Shown here: in pieces, positions 26,593-35,270 of the stretch | How positions within the stretch are numbered: the first letter of the stretch is position 1 | Layout of the letters: each line of letters begins with the position of its first letter | Program-made: the position numbers and the translations under genes | Notes under the pieces: generated by a model | Told to the model about the DNA's origin: nothing | The model's input: only the letters and a program-made list of their open reading frames with translations | Database searches by the model: none | Source: Whitmania pigra | Taxonomy: Eukaryota; Annelida; Clitellata; Hirudinida; Haemopidae | DNA length: 64,000 nucleotides | Assembly (NCBI GenBank): GCA_021613335.1 | Contig: JAJTWR010000425.1 | Span: 352,501-416,500, forward strand | Direction: 5' to 3'

Positions 26593-26931
26593 TTGCTGCA
26601 GTTCGAAACCACCACTATCTCATCTGTCTCAAACTTCTCGAACTTTTCAACGACGACGCATTATTTTAGATTTAAGTTTCAAAATTTTATACGGATTTGC
26701 CAAAACCTTTTGAATTGCATTAAATTTTTTTATAAACACAAGACACGTGGTCATATCTTAAAACTACAATCAGACACGTGCAGAATCGACGCCACAAAAT
26801 TCTCATTTATTAATCGTTTTATAAAAATCTGGAACTCGCTTCCCGTAGAGAGGTCAGCCGGTGCGTTTTCACGTTTTAAAATTTCAGTTTCGCATGCTGA
26901 CTTTAATTGCTTTTTAAATGTTGTTGATTGA
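26593..26931 (+). mobile_element. Non-LTR retrotransposon ORF2 C-terminal fragment
   Basis: The open frame ends with KTRGHILKLQSDTCRIDATK, FSFINRFIKIWNSLP and VERSAGAFSRFKI. This is the pattern at the extreme C-terminus of many Jockey/CR1-like ORF2 proteins (TRGH, then NRxxxxWNSLP). No RT core precedes it, so it is a 5'-truncated insertion. Confidence 0.65.
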
Positions 26932-26944
26932 TTGATTAATACTA

Positions 26945-27240
26945 GTGTTATTCAAAAAGCACGAACAGACTTTACTCCAAAAAGTGATTGGGATCTCCTT
27001 GTATCCAATTCTTCAGTTCGATGTCATTCAATCGATCATCACTAAATACATGATTGTACCACATCTTAGTTTTCTTACGAGGTGGTTCAACACTGCTAGC
27101 AACTGGAGTAATTGCGTAACCAAAGCCCATTGTTCCAAAATCAAAGTTCAATGTAGTGTGTGCGTGCAAAGATTACAGAAAAGAAGGAAATCGATAGTGA
27201 TGAAGGTTATTTGATTCCAACCAAAGAATCTTATAGATTA
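26945..27240. other. Unidentified segment between LINE fragment and RhoGAP exon copy
   Basis: Open frames exist on both strands (plus 26945-27214, minus 26972-27169) but resemble nothing I recognise. Probably transposon or intergenic remnant. Confidence 0.3.
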
Positions 27241-27493
27241 TTATTAAAAACATGATTATATAAATTATTCAATATTTTTTAATATTATAAAACAAATGCT
27301 AAATATTAAATATATTTTAAGTCACAGGTATCAAGTCTTTCAGCATTTCCTGATGGCATTAACAACATAAAGTTAATAAAATATTATAGTTATTAAAAAA
27401 TATTACTAAGTTATTGCGAATGAAATGACAAATAATAATGTTATAATTATTAAAATGCTATTATTATTATTATTATTATTATTATAATTGTTG

Positions 27494-27591
<98 letters not shown>

Positions 27592-28060
27592 TTAATGTCA
27601 TCTACTGCATTATGGAAGGGTGGCCGAGCAAGAGACCCACAACAAAATGTCCCTGGGCATCCTGGCCCCAATTTTCGGTCCAAACCTGATGAAGAATCCT
27701 TCTCCATTGAAGAACAGTTGCCACGATTTATTCCTTTCCAGCAGCACAACTGACATCACGCACCAGTGTGAGGTCATCCTCAAACTGCTTACAATGGTGG
27801 CCGAGGGTTACACCTTTGCTCGATGATGATGATGACGATGATGATATTGATGGTGATGATGATGAAGATGATGGTAATGGTGAATTTTGGTAATTAATAT
27901 AATTGCAGTGATCGATAAAAGGAAGCCACTAATAATGATGATGACGATGACGACGATCCTGGAGTGATCGCTGGCTATGTGATTGGTTGTCATGATGACA
28001 ATGACTGTCAACGCGGTCAAATAAAGAATTACTACTTGTTAATAAAATGTGAATTATCCA
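27240..28060 (+). pseudogene. Displaced copy of the BCR/ABR last RhoGAP exon and flanks
   Basis: Copy of 19110-19770. The intron end with its ATT microsatellite, the exon (27619-27826) and the GAT-rich 3' flank are all recognisable. The exon keeps the acceptor (GGAAG), the reading frame and the stop. It encodes the RhoGAP C-terminal segment (VAEQETHNKMSLG to ILKLLTMVAEG) with two changes inside the conserved block: NLATIFGPN becomes ILAPIFGPN. The rest of the gene is not duplicated here. It is either a stranded exon or, less likely, an alternative terminal exon for the upstream gene 8 kb away. Confidence 0.85.
27462..27598. repeat. (ATT)n microsatellite
   Basis: About 135 bases of almost pure ATT/TTA repeat lie before the displaced RhoGAP exon. 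The parental intron has a shorter tract at 19312-19348. Confidence 0.95.
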
Positions 28061-28401
28061 TCCAGAGGTCAGGGTTTAGGACTTTGGTTATTGATAACTC
28101 GGTTAAAAGAGTAAAGTATGATAAAGTCCGTTCGACTTGTCAGAACAAGTTGGGAAGAAATCATTAATCAATCTTGTAATGGAACTTTTGAAAATGCATT
28201 CATTCCAGTAATGAACAAATTCCATTTTTTTCCTAATGGAAAACATTAGAATATAGAATCAATAAATTGTCATTTGTGAAGTGCATTTGCTTGCTTAAAA
28301 GATGTGCACTGAGATATTTCTACTCCAGCAACCTTACACATTTTGATTAGTAATTAGATTTTGGTTATAAATTTTTGATTTCAAAATCCAAATCAAGATT
28401 G

Positions 28402-30012
28402 ATGAAGACCAAACGTCGTTTTGCAGACCTCTTTGTTCTACTTTCGATAAGTAAGTTGGACCTATTTGAGTCAAGCAGTAAGCTTTCATAGTTGTTTGAA
28501 TATTGTCACGGTTGTCCTACCACCAAATGTGGCAGCGAACCTTACTCCTTGGAGTAGCCGGATTATCAAAGCAGTGTTTACCAGAACAAACCAGCAACAT
28601 CATGTTGAATTAAATTTAAAACTGCAAGGTAAACAGCAAATGTGGCCAAAAGTTGGAAAATGCTGCACACCCCTGTTATAAATTTTGATTTTAAAACTCA
28701 TGTTAAGATTATGCTGACTAAAGTTTTGTAAACTTCGTTAGGCTAATTTCGATTTTTTTTTGCGTGAGTTAAACCAATTTTCAGGAAATTAGTCATTCAA
28801 TCAGCCAACCATTGCTTGAATTTTGTTACAGTTTTCCTCTCACCCAGCGAGACCGAGAACATAGCCTTGATGAAGCCGGCTTACCAAAGCAGTGTTTTTC
28901 CAAGCACAGAAACTGGATGTCAACCAATGGACGCTTCAAACGCTGTGGATGGTGACAGAAACCCTGACGTCTTTCAATGCCATTGTTCTCTCATTAACGA
29001 TAACTATGGCGATCCAAATTGGTGGGCAGTGGACTTACTGGGGGTCTACACCATGGACTATGTCGTCGTCTACAACAGGCAGACATGTAGGCAAATGTTT
29101 TCTTAAGTCTTCGAGCTAATCGTTAATGGTTTTGAAAAAAAGTAGAGTGATTAATTACAGCAAATTCATTTGCAATATTTTAAACACTTATTTTTAATTG
29201 TTGCTGGTTTTAAGAAAATAAATACATAACGAGACGTTTAAAATTCATAATAACATGCTTAAAACAACTATCGGTCCTAGTGCCAGAAAGATTAAACAAC
29301 TTCTGGGTAGGATTCACCAAAGTCGACGTAAACCAATCTCATCCTCAACGAGGGCTCTACCCCTTGTGCGGCCAATACCCTGGAAAAATGATTCTCGGTG
29401 TGGTAGGGACGGTCAAATGCAACTACAACCTCCCACCAGCCAGGTACCTAATCATCCAGAAGGATCTGAATGCATGGGATGGAAATGGTATGTGCATTTG
29501 CGAAGTAGAGGCTTTTCCACTCGAACGAAATTCAGGTGAGAGTGCAAATTTGAGACTTACAAAAATGGTGAATCATTGTGATTAAACAATTACCAAAAAT
29601 AGTAAAAAAGACAGGACGGGCTGTGGATTTGATTTTAGCGCTTAAAAAATGTTATTATTGTTGCCGAGCAGAATTTTGTTCTGTTCTTCAACAGTTCGGA
29701 TTATTAATATATTTAACCCTTAACTAAAAACTTAGTCTTAATATTTGCATAAACAACAAAATCAATGCAGGACTCTTGTGGAAAATGAAGCCAGGTTTGA
29801 AACTGTCAGGATACTTGTACTACGAGTGGAACTATAAGGCATCGGTCCAGCAGTGCATCTTTAAGTGCATCGCCAGTTCAACCAGGTGCGACTCATTCAA
29901 TGAAAATCCTGACCTGAAGCTCTGCATCTTCAACCTCCATCCTTTTGGATTCAACACAACTTCGCTTGAGGTGGTTGCAGGCTGGAAATTCTGGAATGCT
30001 ACTCATGCTTGA
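28402..30012 (+). CDS. Lectin-apple unit 4: secreted FTP lectin with apple-like domain
   Basis: Exons 28402-28450, 28832-29086, 29281-29535 and 29771-30012 give 266 residues. Type C signal exon (MKTKRRFADLFVLLSI). Exon 2 carries an indel variant of the loop after QSSVF (PSTETGCQPMDASNAVDG) that replaces the usual LTWCPM loop and keeps a Cys in it. The FTP core (DPNWWAVDLLGVYT, NLPPARYLIIQ) and the beta-type apple exon (QQCIFKCIASSTRCDS) are intact. Intron 1 holds the same relic exon plus hAT remnant seen in unit 1, and the frame-broken second signal exon. Together with the RhoGAP exon copy upstream, this unit looks like a duplicate of the 19.1-21.8 kb segment with its 3' apple exon exchanged for the beta type. 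Confidence 0.8.
28490..28688 (+). pseudogene. Relic lectin exon 2 fused to hAT remnant (unit 4)
   Basis: Same composite as in unit 1. The relic exon 2 start (GCAGCGAACCTTACTCCTTGG, GCCGGATTATCAAAGCAGTG) joins a fragment translating NQQHHVELNLKLQGKQQMW. That is the DITxHLxxLNxxLQGK block of GTF2IRD2/ZBED-like hAT transposases. It ends in CACACCCCTG followed by TTATAAAT. Confidence 0.65.
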
Positions 30013-30609
30013 AAAAATTGAATACCAACTATTACTTTTTAGTTAATTGATATTTATTCTATAAATAATTTACTTTTTGGCATTCGCTGTACTCAATCTA
30101 TAAAATATTGCAATTTGACATACATCCATTCAAGTGTAACCCATTTTCTTGTCTCATTATTTAATAAATCTATGGCATCTAGAGAGGTTCCCGCACTCTT
30201 CAAAGTTGCTCGGGTTAGTCCAGTGGGTTTGCAGTCAAAGAAGATGTGTTATTTGCAAAATTGACATGATTTGAACACTATTTGATTGTTGTTTTGAAGA
30301 ACATAATTGAAAACCTTTTAATTTATTTCCGTGTTATTTGCTTGTTTTCTAGAACTATGCTTGGTGGAGAATATTTTTGCATAAAATTACTTTAAGAATA
30401 TTCGATGTCTTTTTTGCTTGTCAAATAAAAATTAAATACTTTGGAATAAAAGTTCAAAACACATGTCATGTTTTCACTCCATATTATAATATTATAGTAA
30501 CAGATATATTCAAGAATGACAGACTTCAGGTGGATTTATTCAACGATTGAGTCTCAAAACTGCAAATTTAAAGCGTTTCGTGACAGATAAAATGTGTAAT
30601 CACCATCTT

Positions 30610-30665
30610 TAACATCGTCATCGCTGACCTCGTCGCTGACATCATCATCATCGTCGTCGTCGTCA
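30610..30665. repeat. (ATC/GTC)n simple repeat
   Basis: Short trinucleotide tract of ATC and GTC words. No other feature was seen between 30130 and 30740 apart from AT-rich spacer. Confidence 0.6.
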
Positions 30666-30739
30666 TAAGACAAAATGAAAACAAAACAGTTGATCGTTGC
30701 ACTTGCTCAGGTGCCATCCATTCAATCTATAAAATATCG

Positions 30740-31190
30740 CAATTTGACAAATTTTAAAATTTAAAAAAAATAAAGAGGAAGTACTTACCCGACGTGACGC
30801 TGTCAAAATTCAAGCTCATGGCACATTTTCAGAATTTTAACCAGAAATGTCAAGTCATCAAAGGAAAGAATTGGATGCACTGAAGTGAGAGGATAAGGGA
30901 GGCAGAAGTGCCATACAGGAGAGTGTTGCAGTAGACAAGGGGGAAGATGACCAGACTGCGTGTAATAGCAGCAGTCAAATCGACCGAAAGGAACGGACGG
31001 ATATGTCGGATTAACCAGATGAGATGGTTGCAGGATTTTATAATGGAGGAGGAATGTTGCTTGAAGCTAAGGTGGGAATCAAAAGTAACACCGAGGAGAA
31101 CCCAAGACACAATGTAGTTAATGTCGATGGAACAAAGTTGAATGACATCATTATTCAATTTTGGCGATTTTAACAACAATAAAACTAATA
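30740..31190 (-). mobile_element. LINE reverse-transcriptase fragment (copy b)
   Basis: The minus-strand frame at 30850-31179 translates as an RT C-terminal region: LLGVTFDSHLSFKQHSSSII, IRHIRPFLSVDLTAAITRSL, YCNTLLYGTSASLILSLQ. This is the usual LGVTxDSxLSF / YCNSLL pattern of Jockey-superfamily and Rex-like elements. There is no RT core or endonuclease nearby, and neither end shows a clear target duplication. Confidence 0.8.
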
Positions 31191-31485
31191 GTTCAATGGC
31201 AGAAGCAGTTATTTATAAATGATATTAAGGAAATTTATTAAAGAACAAGTTTTAAATTTTATTAATTTTAAAAAATTAATGTAATCGATTTGATTTAGTT
31301 GTTGGTTCAAGTTTATTTAACTTTTATTGTTGTTAACATTGTATTCATTTTGCGGGCGGAGTTTATTTTTATTATCCAATCAACAGCTCTGAACACAGAC
31401 ACTTGAATGGAGGTATGCCAAACAATAAATTATTCATAGAATAAATCTCAATTAACTAAAAAGTAAAAGTTGGTCTTTCATTTCT

Positions 31486-32645
31486 TCAAGCATGAGTAGC
31501 ACTCCAGAATTTCCAGCCTGCAACCACCACAAGCGAAGTTTTGTTGAATCCAAAAGGATGGAGGTTGAAAATGCAGAGCTTCAGGTCAGGATTTTCATTG
31601 AATGAGTCGCACCTGGTTGAACTGGCGATGCACTTAAAGATGCACTGCTGGACCGATGCCTTATAGTTCCACCCGTAGTACAAGTATCCTGACAGTTTCA
31701 AGCTTGGCTTCATTTTCCACAAGAATCCTGCATTGATTTTTTGTTTATGCAAATAATAAGGCTAAGTTTGTTTTTAGGGTTAAATTTAAGAATAATCCGA
31801 AAATAAGACTTCAAATATTTTTTAATACTTTATTTCACCTGAATCTCGCTCAAGTGGAAAGGCCTCCACCTCGCAAATGCACATGCCCCTTCTATCTAAT
31901 GCATTCAGATCCATTTGGATAATTAGGTACCTGGCTGGAGGGAGTTTGTAGTTGCATTTGACCTTCCCTACAACACCGAGAGTCATTTTTCCAGGGTACT
32001 GGCCGCACAAGGGATAGAGCCCTCTTTGTGGATGAAATTGGTTTACGTCGACATTGGTGAATCCTACCCAGAAGTTGTTTAATCTTTCTTCGACTAGGAC
32101 CGATAGTTGTTTTAAGCATGTTATTATTCATTTTAAAAGACTTTATGTATTTATTTTCAACAATTAAAAAATCAGTGCTTTTTAAAAATCTTGCAAATTC
32201 ATTTGCTACAATTAATCACTCTATTTTTCCTAAAAACATTAACGATTAGCTAGAAGACTTAAGAACACATTTGCCTACATGACTGCCTGTTGTAGACGAC
32301 GACATAGTCCATGGTGTAGACCCCCAGTAAGTCCACTGCCCACCAATTTGGATCGCCATAGATATCGTTAATCATAGAACAATGGCAATCATAGACGTCA
32401 GGGTTTCTGTAACCATCCACAGCTTTTGAAGCGTACATTGGACACCAAGTTACAGCTTTGTAAACACTGCTTTGATATGCTGGCTTCTTCAAGGCTATGT
32501 TCGCTGCCTCGCTTGTTGAGAGAAAAACTGTAACAAGATTCAACTAAGTATTGGATGGTTGACTGATTGAATGACTAACTAATTATCAAAGATTTGTCTA
32601 ACGTATCAAAAGTAACACAGCCGAGTTTACAATTCTGGTCATCAT
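31486..32645 (-). CDS. Lectin-apple unit 5 (inverted): mosaic alpha/beta copy
   Basis: Minus-strand exons 32645-32603, 32527-32279, 32093-31839 and 31727-31486 give 262 residues. It has a type A signal exon (MMTRIVNSAVLLLI) and an intact FTP domain (NIALKKPAYQSS, DPNWWAVDLLGVYT, LCGQYPGKMTLG). Exon 3 and its donor belong to the alpha series (donor followed by GAAATAAAG, close to the alpha GTGAAATGAAGTATTAA), yet the last exon is beta type (LWKMKPSLKLSGYLYYGWNY). It is therefore a recombinant of the two series. The exon 1 donor reads C|GTTAGA instead of C|GTAAGTTAGA, a four-base loss that weakens it. This is the only copy on the minus strand. Confidence 0.78.
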
Positions 32646-33069
32646 TAATCCTATTTTGAGTTTGAAATCAAACTTTTTAAATATATAATCCTTATTCGAC
32701 GAAGAAGAATTAAAAATGCAGCTCAACAGCTCATGCGTTTTTAATAAACCAATGCGCTTTAAGAGCATTCGGAAGAAAAGGAAAGCGTTCCTTGATCGAT
32801 CGTTACTGCAACATATTTCAATAGCTCTGTTGTTGGTGGATATGAATGACAGGTAGTCAAGTGATATTAAGTGCAACATCGATTCAATCCACTATTTGGA
32901 TGACATTACAGTAATTGTTATTGTCCTGATTATATTTAATTATGTTATTTGGTTTTGGTGAGCGAGATAGTTTGAGGCGAGAATGGCAGACGAGTTTTGT
33001 GAGCTACGGTTGTAGAGATTAATGTTTGCTGCTGTTTTCTTTTGCATTTACGTTGATGTTTTTGAATTT

Positions 33070-34240
33070 GAATAGAGCCTGAGTCAAGAGAACAAAAGTT
33101 TTCATCAATTTTCTTTAGGTTTCAATGGATGAATTTCATCATTTCCTAGCATTGCACTTTTGTTTATTTTTTCTTTAGCCATTTTTTCACTCGATCGATT
33201 AAAACAACGTCTATCGCTGGAAAAAATCTACTCTTTTTAAGAATAACAATTGATTTTTATACGAAAAAGATATTGTGAATGAGCTGCAAGTATCTGAAAT
33301 TATTCGTATTTCCAAAGTTGATTTTAATAATGGATAATATCTGCAATATAGTATAATATTGTAAATTATGGAAATTATTTCATGTGGATGTGAATGAACA
33401 AGTCGAGAGTCTGAGTCGAGAAAACAAAAGTTTTCATCAATTTTCTTGGTGCATTTACTCCCTTCAGTACACCAATCCAATTTCTTTCGTGTGTTTAAGA
33501 AAATATCGCGCAACTAATACGAATGTTAAATACCATAGGAGTGACAATTTTGTCCTTATAATTATTTTTTTTATCCTTTTCATTACAGCGTTATTATAAA
33601 ATATAGTATAAACTACTTTTTCAGAATAATTTATTCGTCCATAAATTTTCCTATCTGCTTTTGTATCATCTCTCCAGTTCTGAAAAACAGCGGGAATCAT
33701 TAACAAGAAGTTAGCGCCATTCATTTTGAAATGTTGATCAACACTTTCTTGAACACCCGCTGAGAGTTTTGAAAAGTTGAAATCTTTTTCTTTTTTTTTT
33801 AATAAATGTTTTTAAATGTGCTCCACGGGTCGACTTTCTTCAAACTTTGGACTGACGATCGTGACGTCACAAATGTATCGCTGGCAGTTATCGAGTTCTG
33901 ACGTCATCGCACTGCTGTTTGATTTGTCCTCACTTTTACTTTTGTTTACAAATTTAATTCTTATTAAGTTATTGACTCATTAATAATTACTTTTAGTTTG
34001 TTTACAGATTTAATTTTTGTTAAGTTATAGAGTCATTAATAATTACCATTAATGCATTGAAATCGTGGTGGATAGTCGATAGGTGGATGAATTAATGGGT
34101 GGACGATGTAGTAGTTTAATTAATTAATGAATAGATATGTATAATGTGAATGAATGTAAATCCAACTCAAAAAAAAAACAGAAAGAAAAAAAATTATCTT
34201 TAATGAGAAGCACTGGTTCATTACGAAGAATAGCATATAT
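33070..34240. repeat. Alpha-unit 3' module, copy 1
   Basis: A block of about 1.15 kb occurs here, at about 46900-48075 and at about 54200-55340; a shorter part is at 22020-22330 and 42190-42490. Landmarks are a GAACAAGTCGAGAGTCTGAG block, a stretch with TTCTTGAACACCCGCTGAGAG, a pair of TGACGTCA sites and an ACCATTAATG-rich AT stretch. It contains a minus-strand open frame (33211-33513) that is only passively shared among copies. Copies 1 and 2 end in a fragment of the BCR/ABR intron (ATTACGAAGAATAGCATATATAAA in copy 1) where mobile elements have inserted. Confidence 0.75.
33862..33906. promoter_or_regulatory. Paired palindromic CRE sites (TGACGTCA)
   Basis: Two perfect TGACGTCA octamers at 33862-33869 and 33899-33906 are separated by 29 bases. 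The pair and its spacing are kept in the other two copies of the module, at 47681/47718 and 54977/55014. TGACGTCA is the consensus site for CREB/ATF bZIP factors. Regulatory use here is inference. Confidence 0.45.
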
Positions 34241-34339
34241 AAATTTTTATAATCAATTTTTCGATATCAGTGGATTATTTTTGCGTGGCTTTCGTTTGTT
34301 CCATTGTTTAGTTTTCGCGATTCGACACTCCCCTGTAAA

Positions 34340-35059
34340 ATGTCGCGCAAGAATGCAAAGTGCGATGAGTTCGATGAGGCTACGGTTGATAATTTGGCTG
34401 ACAAAATCAAAGCAAAGATTGTGAAATCTATAAGGGAGATGATCAGAGAGGAGATGCCTGGTCTGGTTAAATCTGCGGTCAAGGAGGAGATGAAAACATT
34501 GATTGGTAAAGTGAGCGAGCTCAGCGAGGAAAACATTCGCCTCAAGGCGAGGATAGACGCAGTCGAAACACAGTTGAGAGCCAACAATCTGGTAATCTAT
34601 GGATTGCCTGATGCGTCTTTGGCTGAAGTGGTCGCTACATCCTCCGGTGACAGGACGAGTCGGGAGCGGGGAATGAATCGAAGAGATACAGTTCAGGCAA
34701 TTATCAATTGCTGCAACTCAAAACTTGGCGCAAATATCTCAGAGGGCGACATACACTCTGGCTACAGGATTCCCAGCAAAAGTGGCCCTCGCCCAATAGT
34801 TGTCACCTTCGCTTCAAAGATGGTCAGAGACAGAGTCTATGCTCTGAGAAAAGCCCTGCACAAGGATAGAACGTCAAAGATCTACATCAACGAACACTTA
34901 ACCAAGCCAAACTCAGAAATCTTTGCTAGAGCCAGGAAACTTGTAAAGGACAAACAACTTTTATCAGCATGGACATGGAATGGTCACGTCTACTTGAAGA
35001 GAGGTGAAAACTCAGGACCAACTCGAGTTCAAAACCTCCTTGACCTGGAAAAATACTAA
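34340..35059 (+). CDS. LINE ORF1 protein (coiled coil plus RRM-like RNA-binding region)
   Basis: 239 residues from ATG 34340; an upstream in-frame ATG at 34304 is possible, but MSRKNAKCDE is the more natural start. Residues about 15-85 are a charged helix with heptad pattern (VSELSEENIRLKARIDAVET). Then comes NNLVIYGLPD and a C-terminal region with RPIVVTFASKMVRDRVYAL and IYINEHLTKPNSEIFARARK, as in L1-ORF1p-like proteins. Such proteins trimerise and coat the element's RNA. The frame is intact, unlike ORF2. Confidence 0.85.
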   Translation: MSRKNAKCDEFDEATVDNLADKIKAKIVKSIREMIREEMPGLVKSAVKEEMKTLIGKVSELSEENIRLKARIDAVETQLRANNLVIYGLPDASLAEVVATSSGDRTSRERGMNRRDTVQAIINCCNSKLGANISEGDIHSGYRIPSKSGPRPIVVTFASKMVRDRVYALRKALHKDRTSKIYINEHLTKPNSEIFARARKLVKDKQLLSAWTWNGHVYLKRGENSGPTRVQNLLDLEKY

Positions 35060-35270
35060 CTTCTTTTTGTTTTGATGTTGGTGTTTTGCTTTTCTTTTCC
35101 TCTCATCGTGGAGTCTCTGTTTATTGAAGAAGATAAACTTTCAGTTATATTTGTCTCCGCTATTGATCCCGTGAACTTAGACCATGTTTCAACAGTTTTG
35201 GCTGGTGTGAATACGATTTATGTTACATCTGTTGTGGGGAGGGACCACAAGTTCAAGAAAAGTTTGAGAA

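Noticed and set aside
26945..27214. Open frames on both strands beside the LINE fragment
   Set aside because: No resemblance to a known domain. The minus frame has a faint transposon-like look but nothing decisive.
31486..31752. Apple exon open frame read as an independent small gene starting at Met
   Set aside because: The Met lies in intron sequence upstream of the acceptor. Phase and homology show it is exon 4 of lectin unit 5; the same applies to the 39403-39669 frame.
33211..33513. Minus-strand open frame repeated at 46977-47333 and 54278-54631
   Set aside because: Recurs because the whole module is duplicated. Start and end differ between copies, composition is AT-driven, and no family is recognised.
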